From: an uncultured Eubacteriales bacterium
Lineage (GTDB): Bacteria > Bacillota > Clostridia > Christensenellales > Aristaeellaceae
DNA length: 14,492 bases
Assembly: GCA_944353735.1 (NCBI GenBank)
Contig: CALVPU010000122.1
Location: 1 to 14,492, forward strand
Reading direction: 5' to 3'
Below are positions 7,700 to 14,436 of the stretch, piece by piece; position 1 is the stretch's first letter; each line of letters opens with the position of its first letter. Under the pieces are notes generated by a model. It was not told the origin of the DNA. It searched no databases and saw nothing but the letters and a program-made list of their open reading frames with translations. The position numbers and the translations under genes are program-made.

Positions 7700-9777
7700 T
7701 GTTCCTCCTGCGCCGCCGCGCCAAAGGCGGCGTTCAACAGATCCATATCGCCCACGTAGACGTCATAGCAGTACATATCGTCCCCGCCGGCACTCAACAG
7801 ATAGCGCTCGCCGCGAACCTCCACTTCCATCTCCATGACCGGTTCCGGCTCGCCCATCCACAGGGAGTAGGCAAACTCACTGCTGGCTGCGCCCTCGCTC
7901 TTGAGGACATTGTAAGCTGTGCCGGCGGTGAAGCCGGCGGTGGAGAGCGCCGTGACGCGATCGCCCACGCGCAGCACCAGATACTGCACGCCGCTGTTGA
8001 ACAGCGTCTTGTAGACGTCGCCGGTAAAGTCCCAGCGGTAAGCGCAGGGACTCTGCGCATCGTCAGCAGATGCAGTGAGGATGAGCGTGTCGAAATCCGC
8101 GTCGTCCTCCCCGCCGTTCCAGACAGCCAGTTCGGCGGTGAAGGCGCTGGGGACATCCTCGAAGCCGCCGGCTTCGCTGTCCAGCGTCAGCGTCAGAGAA
8201 AGCGTTTCGCCGCCCAGCGCCAGCGCGTACATGCTTTCCTCGGTCACCTCCAGCGCCACCGCGCCGTAGGGCGTCGCCTCGTCCTCAGAGCCGCTGGAGT
8301 GGCTGACGGTGCGCGTCGTGCCCGAGGATCCGCCGCTCCCGCCGCTGAAACTTCCGCCAAAGCTGCCGCCGAAGCTGCCGTTTCCACCGAAGCCGCCGTC
8401 CATGCCGCCGTCCATGCCGCCGGGCATGCCGTAGCTCTCCGCGCTCTGCCAACAGTTGCCCGCGGCATCGCGCACCATAAGGCCGCCCGCCTCAAGCTGT
8501 TCTGTGAGAACGACAGTGAAGGTGAAAGAGCCGTCCTCTGCCGCCGTCATCGATTGCCATGTCGCCCCGCCATCAAGGGAGATACCGTCAACGCCGCTCA
8601 CGGCGTCGCTGGCGGTGACGGTGAGCGCGCCGGTCTGCATGTCGAACTGGGCCTGCGCTTCAGGCGCGGTCATGTCCAGCCAGACGGTATAGGTAGTGGA
8701 GCGCGCCGCCTGCGCGCCGTCTGCGTCGATGAGGAAGAATACGAGCGCGTGCTGGCCCTCCGCGTCGAAGGCGTACGGACTCGCCACAGCCTGCGCCTCG
8801 CCGCCGTCCACGGAGACGGCGAAGGTATAGCCCTCGAGCGTGTCCGGCACGGCAGTGAGCGTAAACGAGGGGACCGCGGACGACCACGCGCCCGCGCGGT
8901 ACATCTCGGGCACCACCAGCAGCTCGGCTTCAACCTCGATCGGGTCGGTAGGGGCAGGCGACGGCGTGGGCGGCGCGTCCTCTGCAGTGCCCACCCAGAG
9001 GTAGAGCGCATTCTCCTGCGTCTCTCCGTTCGGACCGACGTCGGAAATGTAGATCACGAGGCCCGCGTCCTCGGGGAAGACCTCGGCGTCGAGGGCAAAT
9101 TCCGCCTCCCGCGCCAGCAGCGCCGCCTCGCCGGTGAGGATGAAAAGCTCATCCGAAGCGATATAGATGGTTCCGTTGGTCAGAAACAGCAGCTCTTCCA
9201 GTTCGCCATAACGCCTCTGTTCGCCGTCCCAGTACCATGCCGGTCCTTCGCCAGCCGTTTCAGGCGGAAGCGTTCCGGCCTCCGGGGTCGGCGCGACCGT
9301 CGCGTCGGGAGACGCGGACGGAGTTGCTTCTGCGCCCTGTGTCGGCGCAGCAGTCGCTTCGGGAGACGCAGACGGCTGCATGGTCAGTTCTGCGCCAGGG
9401 GTCGGTTCTGTGTCCGGTGTGGGCACCGTGGTCGCTTCGGGAGACATAGACGTCTGCGGAGTCGGTTCCGTGTCTGAGGTCGATGCGTCTGCCCAAACTG
9501 TCTCCGCCGGCGCCGTGGAGGGCGCAGCGTTCACAGGCGCAGATACCGGCTGTCCGCTCGCCGCATGCGTGGCGTCGGACGTCGGTCCCGCGTTCTCCGT
9601 CTGCACGGGCTCCACCGCAGCCTTTGTTTCCGCAGGCTCCGGCGTTACGAGTTGCGCCTCTGCCGGAGAAGGAGCAACGGGCTGCGTCTCCGCCGAGGGC
9701 GTTTCCGCGAGCGCTGCCGAGAGCAGCAGGCAGAGCGCCAGCAGGAACGCCGCGAATCGTATTTTCATCATGCGCAT
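7696..9777 (-). CDS. large secreted protein of unknown function (Pro/Thr/Ser stalk, Ig-like region, Gly/Met/Asp linker)
   Basis: A 693-residue exported protein. Residues 1-25 form a signal peptide (cleavage probably after ALA, 22-24). Residues about 26-178 are a Pro/Thr/Ser/Ala/Glu stalk with SPEAT-type repeats. A domain with WYWDGEQRRYG and NGTIYIASDE follows (179-265). After a second short Pro linker, residues about 290-445 look like one or two Ig-like beta-sandwich modules (VSVDGGEAQAV; TAPEAQAQFD; SGVDGISLDGGATW; VRDAAGN). A Gly/Met/Asp/Ser linker (448-487) leads to an unrecognised acidic domain (500-693). No LPXTG, S-layer repeat or C-terminal membrane helix is seen, so how it is held at the surface is unclear. 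ATG 9777 was chosen because AGGAGG lies 7 nt upstream; a GTG at 9795 would put that site inside the gene. It sits 14 bp after adaptor B1 and overlaps A2 by 4 bp. A role as extracellular partner or ligand-binding component of the exporter is inferred from position only. Confidence 0.85.
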   Translation of the reverse strand: MRMMKIRFAAFLLALCLLLSAALAETPSAETQPVAPSPAEAQLVTPEPAETKAAVEPVQTENAGPTSDATHAASGQPVSAPVNAAPSTAPAETVWADASTSDTEPTPQTSMSPEATTVPTPDTEPTPGAELTMQPSASPEATAAPTQGAEATPSASPDATVAPTPEAGTLPPETAGEGPAWYWDGEQRRYGELEELLFLTNGTIYIASDELFILTGEAALLAREAEFALDAEVFPEDAGLVIYISDVGPNGETQENALYLWVGTAEDAPPTPSPAPTDPIEVEAELLVVPEMYRAGAWSSAVPSFTLTAVPDTLEGYTFAVSVDGGEAQAVASPYAFDAEGQHALVFFLIDADGAQAARSTTYTVWLDMTAPEAQAQFDMQTGALTVTASDAVSGVDGISLDGGATWQSMTAAEDGSFTFTVVLTEQLEAGGLMVRDAAGNCWQSAESYGMPGGMDGGMDGGFGGNGSFGGSFGGSFSGGSGGSSGTTRTVSHSSGSEDEATPYGAVALEVTEESMYALALGGETLSLTLTLDSEAGGFEDVPSAFTAELAVWNGGEDDADFDTLILTASADDAQSPCAYRWDFTGDVYKTLFNSGVQYLVLRVGDRVTALSTAGFTAGTAYNVLKSEGAASSEFAYSLWMGEPEPVMEMEVEVRGERYLLSAGGDDMYCYDVYVGDMDLLNAAFGAAAQEEQ
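8317..8436 (-). repeat. Gly/Met/Asp then Gly/Ser/Phe low-complexity linker
   Basis: This codes for residues 448-487 of the secreted protein: GMPGG, two GGMDGG units, then FGGNGSFGGSFGGSF. It separates the Ig-like region from the C-terminal domain. Its MPGGM units resemble the tail of adaptor A2, encoded by the next gene. Confidence 0.75.
9283..9465 (-). repeat. imperfect Pro/Thr/Ser repeats in a secreted stalk
   Basis: This codes for residues about 105-165 of the secreted protein. Three SPEAT/SPDAT-xx-PT units are interspersed with EPTP motifs; at the DNA level CGGGAGACGC-type blocks recur three times. Such stalks usually space a domain away from the membrane or wall and are often O-glycosylated, which is not shown here. 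Confidence 0.75.
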
Positions 9778-9784
9778 GGTCGCG

Positions 9785-9790
9785 CCTCCT
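9785..9790 (-). promoter_or_regulatory. ribosome binding site AGGAGG for the secreted protein
   Basis: AGGAGG on the - strand, 7 nt before the ATG at 9777, in the short gap after the adaptor B1 stop. It fixes the start at 9777 rather than the upstream GTG at 9795. Confidence 0.85.
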
Positions 9791-9791
9791 T

Positions 9792-10838
9792 TCACTCGTC
9801 TCCGGTCACCACAGCGGTGACCGTCATGCCCAGCCGCACATCCTCGGGCGCGTCAAAGGCCACATATGCCGTGTAGATCGTGCCCGCCTCCGTGCTCTCG
9901 CCGAGATGGGAAATCTCCGTCACAACGCCCTCGCAGGTCATTGCCCCCTCGGCGTCGCAGTCAAAGGACAGCCGAACGCTATCCCCCGCGCGAATGGCAG
10001 CGAGGTCGGCCTCCTCCACGTCCAGTTCCGCGCAGAAACCCTTGCGAGGATAGACGGTCAGCAGCGTCGCGCCCACTTCCAGCGTCTGCCCGGTCTGTAC
10101 CGCCACCGAGGCGACCACGCCGTCCATCGTAGAGCAGATCTCGCCGCCGCAGAGCGCGTCTTCCACCGTCGCCGCCTCCACGCAGGTAAAGAGCAGCTGC
10201 CCGCGCTCGACGGTCTCGCCTTCGGTCACGTATAGCTCCGCCACACGTCCCGTGCCGGCGACGGTCAGTTCCGCCGTGCGCGAGACCGTGCCGCTGCCGA
10301 TGCGCGAAGACGATGAATAATCCTCGTCGCGGTAGATGTATACCGTTTCTTCCATGTACAGTTCGCCGCCGGTGACTTCCACGGTATACGCCGAGCCCTC
10401 CGCCTTGACGATGCGCCCGACCGCCACGTGGCTGCCGTCGCGGGAACATTCCATGTAGACGGTCTCTCCGATGTTGACGTACTTGTTGGCGGCGCTGTCG
10501 TAGGCGTCGGAAATGTCGGCAGTAACCGTGTACTTGCTCATGGGAGCAATGGAGAGCACCGTTTCTGCGGCGCTTCCGCCCACCTCAGTCATGATGCCGC
10601 GCACGGTGCCGTCTGTCGGAGCATAGACGGCGGTGGTTGCCACAGCGGCAACGACCTCGCCGGTCTCAATCCAGTCACCTGCACGCACGGTCACTTCCTC
10701 GACGCTGCCGCCGGCGCGCGCCGTCACCGCAACCGCTTCGCGCGCAGCGATCGTGCCGCTCAATGTGATCTCCGCCCCCGCCGTGCCTGTCAGGCAGAGG
10801 ATGCAGAGGCAAAGGGAGATCCATACTTTATTGCGCAT
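9792..10838 (-). CDS. exported HlyD/RND-type adaptor protein B1
   Basis: A 348-residue adaptor with a Cys-containing signal peptide (hydrophobic 5-20, probable cleavage after AGA at about 22) and no later membrane helix. It has the same internal layout as B2: a lipoyl-like region at about 40-100 (ARAGGSVEEVTVRAGDWIETGEVV cut into two half-motifs by YAPTDGTVRG), a second at about 190-265 (GTGRVAELYVTEGETVERGQ; STMDGVVASVAVQTGQTLEVG), a barrel with DVEEADL (273-279) and a terminal RLGMTVTAVV. Shared words with B2 include ANKYVNIGETVY (117-128), MEETVxIYR and GTVSRTAE, so the two are paralogues. Its ATG, with AGGAGG 8 nt upstream, overlaps the end of adaptor A1 by 11 bp. The same frame continues upstream through A1 coding DNA, but that stretch is a shadow. 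It ends GDE without the DAT tail of B2. Confidence 0.87.
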   Translation of the reverse strand: MRNKVWISLCLCILCLTGTAGAEITLSGTIAAREAVAVTARAGGSVEEVTVRAGDWIETGEVVAAVATTAVYAPTDGTVRGIMTEVGGSAAETVLSIAPMSKYTVTADISDAYDSAANKYVNIGETVYMECSRDGSHVAVGRIVKAEGSAYTVEVTGGELYMEETVYIYRDEDYSSSSRIGSGTVSRTAELTVAGTGRVAELYVTEGETVERGQLLFTCVEAATVEDALCGGEICSTMDGVVASVAVQTGQTLEVGATLLTVYPRKGFCAELDVEEADLAAIRAGDSVRLSFDCDAEGAMTCEGVVTEISHLGESTEAGTIYTAYVAFDAPEDVRLGMTVTAVVTGDE

Positions 10839-12216
10839 CGTCGTTTCCTCCTTCCATGCCACCGTTTTCCGCAGCGGGCATGCCGCGCTGTTCGCCGGAA
10901 GACGGCACGCCTGCCGATGGATCGAAATCCTCTGGCAATTCCATGCCCTCCGGCAGTTCCATGCCCTCCGGCAGCTCCATGCCCTCCGGCGCTTCCGCAC
11001 CTTGCGGAAGCTCGGCATCCTCCGGAATCGCCGTATCCTGCGGCGCCTGCGCGTCCGCTGTCTCGGTTGACGATGCAGGCGTTTCAGACGACGCGGGTGC
11101 CTGCCCGTCTTCCGGTTCGGCTGCCTCCGCGGATGTTTCCGCATCGCCCATCGTTTGCGTGCCCTCGGGCAGTTCCATGTCTTCCGGCAACTCCATGCCC
11201 TCGGGCAACTCCACGCCATCTGGCAAGTCCATGCCATCCGGCAAGTCCATGCCATCCGGCATTTCCCCGCCCGTGCTGAAGCCTCCGCGCGCGCCGCCCG
11301 TATGGTCGTTGACGACGGTCGTTTCCCCGAACAGCGCCTTGTAGAGGCTTTGCAGGGACAGGCGGCTTTCCACGCTTTCGGTGCCCGCCTGCACATAGAC
11401 GGTATCGCCCGCCGCCACGCCGGAGACGATTTCTACATACATGCCGTCGCTGAGACCGGTCTCCACCGCCACCTGCACATAGCCGCCCGTGCCGTCGTCC
11501 ACCAGCACGCAGGGCGCGCCGTCCTCGTCAAAGGTGAGCGCCGCCATGGGCAGCACGGTCACGCCGGTGACGCTTTCTTGCGGGATGGTCACGGTGACCT
11601 GCATGCCGGGGAGCACATTTTCCGGCGCGTCGATGTCGGCGGTTACGGTGTAATTTGCCACTGCGCCCGTGGATGCGGAGACGCGGTCCACATGGTCGAT
11701 CTCCGTCTCAAAGGTCAGTCCCAGCGAGACCATCGTCACCGAACACGGCTGCCCAGCCTCGACGGTGCGAACGTCGTATTCATCCACGCTGGTGGACACG
11801 CGCAGGTCGCTCAAGTCTGCGACGGTGACGAGTGCCATCTGCGGCCAAACCGCGTCGCCCTTGGCGACGTTGAGCGTCGTCACCGTGCCGTCGATGGTGG
11901 CGGCGAGTGTCTCGCCGTTGGCGAGGCGCAGAAGTTCATCGCCGGAAGAAACTTCCTGATCGGCCTCCACGTAAACCTCCTGCACAGTGGTGCGCTCGGA
12001 TGCAGAGAACGATTCCGAGTTCACCAACTCAATCGCGCCGCTCAAACTCATTGAGGTCTCGATGTCGCCCGTCTCTACGGTGTACTGCGCGTACACCGGC
12101 GCACTCTCGGCTACCACCAAGGGGCGCAGGACGTCCCACCCCAGCGCACAAGCAACAAACGCCGCTGTCAGTGCGCCCAGACGGGCAATCCATTTTTTTC
12201 CTTTTCGCTTTGCCAT
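10828..12216 (-). CDS. membrane-anchored MacA/HlyD-like adaptor protein A1 with Met/acidic repeat tail
   Basis: First gene of the exporter operon, 462 residues. A basic start (AKRKGKKW) and one membrane helix (about 9-30) anchor it. The exported part has lipoyl halves at about 70-98 (VQEVYVEADQEVSSGD) and 103-133 (IDGTVTTLNVAKGDAV), a barrel (about 135-212, with VDEYD, GQPC, VLPGMQVTVTIP) and a membrane-proximal domain to about 285. There is no coiled-coil hairpin between the lipoyl halves. Residues about 305-462 are low complexity: two blocks of six-residue M(D/E)LP(D/E)G repeats (319-352 and 401-430) around a Ser/Thr/Ala/Glu linker. It is a paralogue of adaptor A2. ATG 12216 is chosen for the GGGAGG 6 nt upstream; the frame also extends to 12246. 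It faces the two-component genes across the symmetric control region. Confidence 0.9.
   Translation of the reverse strand: MAKRKGKKWIARLGALTAAFVACALGWDVLRPLVVAESAPVYAQYTVETGDIETSMSLSGAIELVNSESFSASERTTVQEVYVEADQEVSSGDELLRLANGETLAATIDGTVTTLNVAKGDAVWPQMALVTVADLSDLRVSTSVDEYDVRTVEAGQPCSVTMVSLGLTFETEIDHVDRVSASTGAVANYTVTADIDAPENVLPGMQVTVTIPQESVTGVTVLPMAALTFDEDGAPCVLVDDGTGGYVQVAVETGLSDGMYVEIVSGVAAGDTVYVQAGTESVESRLSLQSLYKALFGETTVVNDHTGGARGGFSTGGEMPDGMDLPDGMDLPDGVELPEGMELPEDMELPEGTQTMGDAETSAEAAEPEDGQAPASSETPASSTETADAQAPQDTAIPEDAELPQGAEAPEGMELPEGMELPEGMELPEDFDPSAGVPSSGEQRGMPAAENGGMEGGNDDAQ
10927..11016 (-). repeat. 18-bp tandem repeats, block 2 (MELPEG units)
   Basis: This codes for residues 401-430 of adaptor A1. 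Three near-identical GMELPE units (18 bp each), with flanking diverged copies AELPQG and AEAPEG. The DNA copies are close enough (repeated CATGCCCTCCGGCAG on the + strand) for copy number to change by slippage or recombination. Confidence 0.85.
11161..11262 (-). repeat. 18-bp tandem repeats, block 1 (M(D/E)LP(D/E)G units)
   Basis: This codes for residues 319-352 of adaptor A1: about five to six units, two of them GMDLPD encoded by nearly identical 18-mers (ATGCCATCCGGCAAGTCC twice on the + strand), the others GVELPE, GMELPE and DMELPE. Block 2 has the same unit about 150 bp away, so recombination between blocks could delete the Ser/Thr/Ala/Glu linker in frame. Confidence 0.85.
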
Positions 12217-12236
12217 AATTCGCCTCCCACGGCCTT

Positions 12237-12292
12237 GTTTTAGCATGCCAAGCTAAAGAGAGGCTTAAGGAAGCCGTGAACGAAGCGTGAAC
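12237..12292 (-). promoter_or_regulatory. predicted exporter-operon promoter with OmpR-type half-sites
   Basis: Read on the - strand: GTTCAC (12292-12287), a second GTTCAC 11 bp on (12281-12276), then an extended -10 TGC-TAAAAC (hexamer 12242-12237) 50 nt from the first half-site. No consensus -35 is seen, as expected for activator-dependent promoters of OmpR/PhoB type. The predicted start at about 12230 would leave a leader of about 14 nt containing the GGGAGG of adaptor A1. Confidence 0.6.
12239..12257. promoter_or_regulatory. inverted repeat overlapping the exporter -10 (possible operator)
   Basis: TTTAGC (12239-12244) and GCTAAA (12252-12257) form a perfect 6-bp inverted repeat with a 7-nt spacer. 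It overlaps the predicted -10 of the exporter operon. It could bind a repressor or be a by-product of the promoter sequence; nothing else identifies a binding protein. Confidence 0.35.
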
Positions 12293-12301
12293 AATGGCTG
12301 A

Positions 12302-12357
12302 GTTCACAAAATCTTGACCTTTTAGGCACGTTCAAGGTCGATGGTGTAGGCTATAAT
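12302..12357 (+). promoter_or_regulatory. predicted two-component operon promoter with OmpR-type half-sites
   Basis: GTTCAC (12302-12307) and CTTGAC (12313-12318) are 11 bp apart, and a perfect -10 TATAAT (12352-12357) begins exactly 50 nt after the first half-site starts. The TTGACC at 12314 is 32 nt from the -10, too far to be its -35, so an activator site is the better reading. An imperfect repeat TTGACCTT/AAGGTCGA (12314-12321 and 12334-12341) also lies here. The predicted start is near 12364, giving a leader of about 16 nt. Confidence 0.65.
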
Positions 12358-12367
12358 GGCAAGGAAC

Positions 12368-12373
12368 GGAGGG
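12368..12373 (+). promoter_or_regulatory. ribosome binding site GGAGGG of the response regulator
   Basis: GGAGGG lies 6 nt before ATG 12380 and fixes the start there. An in-frame ATG at 12356 overlaps the predicted -10 and has no upstream site. Confidence 0.85.
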
Positions 12374-12379
12374 ATCGCT

Positions 12380-13054
12380 ATGCGGCTTTTGATCGCCGAA
12401 GATGAACGCGAGCTGGCGAAGGCGCTGAAGACAATCTTTGAAAAGCACAATTATAGCGTCGATACCGTTTTTGACGGGCAGGCGGCACTGGACTACGCCC
12501 TGACGGACAACTACGATGGCGCGGTGCTGGACGTGATGATGCCCATGCTCGACGGCTTCAGCGTGGTGCGGCGCCTGCGCGCGAGAGGCGTGAGCACGCC
12601 GGTGCTGCTCCTGACGGCGCGCTCGGAAGTGCCCGACCGCGTGGAGGGGCTGGACGCCGGCGCGGACGACTACCTGCCCAAACCATTCGCCATGGCGGAA
12701 CTGCTGGCGCGCGTGCGGGCGCTCGTGCGCAGGCGGGAACGGCTGGTGCCGGAGGTCATCTCCTTCGAGGGACTTTCGCTGGACCTGTCCACCTACACGC
12801 TCTCTTGCGGCGAGCGCAGCGCGCGGCTGGGCAATCGCGAATTTCAGATGATGGAAATGCTGATGGAAGCGCCGCGGCGCATCATCTCCACGACGCAGTT
12901 CATGGAGCGCGTCTGGGGCTGGGATTCGGAGGTGGACGTGAGCATCGTCTGGGTCTACGTCTCCAACCTGCGCAAAAAGATCGCCCAGCTGGGCGCGGCG
13001 GTGGAGATCCGTGCCACGCGCGGCGTGGGCTATTCGCTGGAGGCCAAGGCATGA
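12380..13054 (+). CDS. OmpR/PhoB-family response regulator
   Basis: A 224-residue DNA-binding regulator. The receiver domain (1-115) has the acidic pair Glu7/Asp8, phospho-acceptor Asp51 in AVLDVMMPMLDG, switch Thr79 and Lys101 in LPKPF. The C-terminal winged helix-turn-helix domain (about 125-221) ends with VWVYVSNLRKKI and RATRGVGYSLE, the standard recognition-helix and wing sequences of the OmpR/PhoB class. The start is ATG 12380 from its RBS. The gene overlaps the histidine kinase start by 4 bp (ATGA), so the two form one operon. Paired 11-bp-spaced half-sites upstream suit binding of an OmpR-type dimer. Autoactivation and activation of the divergent exporter operon are inferred from the site layout. 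Confidence 0.96.
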   Translation: MRLLIAEDERELAKALKTIFEKHNYSVDTVFDGQAALDYALTDNYDGAVLDVMMPMLDGFSVVRRLRARGVSTPVLLLTARSEVPDRVEGLDAGADDYLPKPFAMAELLARVRALVRRRERLVPEVISFEGLSLDLSTYTLSCGERSARLGNREFQMMEMLMEAPRRIISTTQFMERVWGWDSEVDVSIVWVYVSNLRKKIAQLGAAVEIRATRGVGYSLEAKA

Positions 13055-14292
13055 TCCGGCGGCTGCGAAGAAAATTCGTGCTCCTGTGCATGGGCGTGGT
13101 GTTCGCGGTGATGCTGGCGGTGGTCGTGCTGGTGAACGGCCTCTTCTTTGCCCGCGCCGACGCCTCGCTCGACGGCATGCTCGCCTTTCTCGCCGACAAC
13201 GGCGGCGACTTTCCTGTCGAAGGTGAAGAAACCGCACCGCGCCCGCCGCGCGATCTGCGCCCGCCCGATTGGAGCGGCATGGACATAGATTCCCCGGAGG
13301 CGCCGTTCATCACCCGCCACTTTTCCGTGCTGCTGGACGAGGACGGCACGGCGCTCGAGGTCAACACCGAATCCATCGCCGCCGTTTCCGGCGAGGAAGC
13401 CGTGCTCTACGCAAAGCGAGCGCTAGACAGGGCGGACAGCGGCTATCTGGACGTCTACCGTTACCGCGTTACCGAAACGGAGAATGGAACGCTGGTCGTA
13501 TTTCTCGACGCCAGTACGCAGCTGATCACCGCGCGGCAGTTCCTCGCCATTTCCAGCTCTGTGGCGCTGGGCGTCTGTCTGGCGGTGTTTCTGTTGGCAC
13601 TCCTGTTCTCCGGTCACGCCGTGCGCCCCATCGCCCAGAGCGTGGAAAAACAGCGCCAGTTCATTACCGACGCCGGACACGAATTAAAGACGCCGCTGAC
13701 CATCATCTCCGCCAACTGCGAAGTGCTGGAAATGGAAATGGAAAAAAACGAGTGGCTGGCGGACATCGAAAAACAGGTTGCGCGCCTGCGGAGATTGGTC
13801 AACGATCTGGTGGCGCTCTCGCGGCTGGACGAGGGCCGTCCCACCGGGGAGGATGCGCGCTTTTCCCTCAGCGACGCCGTCTGCGACACGGCTATGGCCT
13901 TCTCCGCCGCTGCAGAGCGCGCCGGCAAGCGCCTGCGGGTGGATGTGGAACCGGACGTCTTTTTCAGCGGCGACGAGGCGGCGCTGCGCCAGCTCACCGC
14001 CATTCTCGTGGATAACGCCGTCAAATATGCCGACGCGGGCGGGGACATCGCCGTCTGCCTGCGCGGCGGGTGGCATCCGGCATTGACGGTGGAAAACGAC
14101 TGCCAGAACGTGGACGAATTGCCTCTCCAGCGCCTCTTTGACCGCTTCTACCGCTTCGATCCCGCCCGCACCGGCGATGGCAGCCATGGGCTCGGACTCG
14201 CGATCGCTCGCTCCATCGCCGAAGCCCACCGCGCCACGCTGCGCACCGAAAAGGCGGGCGAAGGCCGGATACGCATGCGCGCGCGGCTGTGA
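13051..14292 (+). CDS. membrane sensor histidine kinase
   Basis: A 413-residue kinase partnered with the preceding regulator. Membrane helices lie at about 10-32 and 167-187. The extracytoplasmic sensor between them (about 33-166) contains a Pro/Arg-rich patch (APRPPRDLRPPDW, 62-74) and a small alpha/beta-looking part (HFSVLLDEDGTALEVNTESI). The H-box QFITDAGHELKTPLTIISANCEVLE has His210 as phospho-site and follows helix 2 almost directly, so a full HAMP domain is lacking. The ATPase domain has the N-box LVDNAVKYA (Asn322), a degenerate G1 box VENDCQNVD (347-355) without the usual glycines, an F-box LFDRFYRFD and G2 box GSHGLGLAI (378-386). Divergent G1 boxes occur in this subgroup, so activity is still likely. 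The ATG overlaps the regulator stop (ATGA), and GGAGG lies 7 nt upstream. The signal is unknown. Confidence 0.95.
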   Translation: MIRRLRRKFVLLCMGVVFAVMLAVVVLVNGLFFARADASLDGMLAFLADNGGDFPVEGEETAPRPPRDLRPPDWSGMDIDSPEAPFITRHFSVLLDEDGTALEVNTESIAAVSGEEAVLYAKRALDRADSGYLDVYRYRVTETENGTLVVFLDASTQLITARQFLAISSSVALGVCLAVFLLALLFSGHAVRPIAQSVEKQRQFITDAGHELKTPLTIISANCEVLEMEMEKNEWLADIEKQVARLRRLVNDLVALSRLDEGRPTGEDARFSLSDAVCDTAMAFSAAAERAGKRLRVDVEPDVFFSGDEAALRQLTAILVDNAVKYADAGGDIAVCLRGGWHPALTVENDCQNVDELPLQRLFDRFYRFDPARTGDGSHGLGLAIARSIAEAHRATLRTEKAGEGRIRMRARL

Positions 14293-14336
14293 GGAGCCAT
14301 ATCGTGCGCCGCCAGGCTTTTGGGCGACGGATAAAA

Positions 14337-14366
14337 ATGCGGCGCTGCGAAAGCGCAGCGCCGCAT
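14337..14366 (-). terminator. strong hairpin, T-tract on the - strand side
   Basis: Perfect 13-bp stem (ATGCGGCGCTGCG at 14337-14349, complement at 14354-14366) with an AAAG loop. On the - strand it is followed by five Ts (complement of AAAAA at 14333-14337), typical of an intrinsic terminator for a gene coming leftwards from beyond the window. On the + strand it lies 44 nt after the kinase stop but has no T tract, so it would be at best a weak terminator for the two-component operon. Confidence 0.7.
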
Positions 14367-14379
14367 CAGATTGTCAAAG

Positions 14380-14409
14380 AAGCCACTTTGCTGGACGGCA
14401 AAGCGGCTT
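14380..14409. repeat. second hairpin downstream of the kinase gene
   Basis: AAGCCACTTTGC (14380-14391) pairs with GCAAAGCGGCTT (14398-14409) at 11 of 12 positions (one A-C mismatch) around a 6-nt loop. No T tract follows on the + side. With the preceding hairpin it may help 3'-end formation or stabilise the transcript end. Confidence 0.55.
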
Positions 14410-14436
14410 CAATAATAGATGAGAAGGAAGGAAACA

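Noticed and set aside
7699..9477. 592-codon open frame on the + strand opposite the secreted protein gene
   Set aside because: The - strand reading has a signal peptide, RBS and translational coupling; the + strand product is Arg/Val/His-rich without features.
10925..11270. CRISPR-like array
   Set aside because: The repeats are 18-bp units in frame with a coding sequence, without unique spacers, and encode MELPEG-type peptide repeats.
10839..11396. upstream extension of the adaptor B1 frame (to a 534-codon ORF)
   Set aside because: The extension overlaps the repeat tail of adaptor A1 in another frame and translates to Trp/Cys/Arg-rich nonsense; AGGAGG precedes the internal ATG at 10838.
12314..12357. 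TTGACC (12314) as a sigma-70 -35 paired with TATAAT (12352)
   Set aside because: The spacing is 32 nt, far from 17. The hexamer fits better as part of the 11-bp-spaced regulator half-site.
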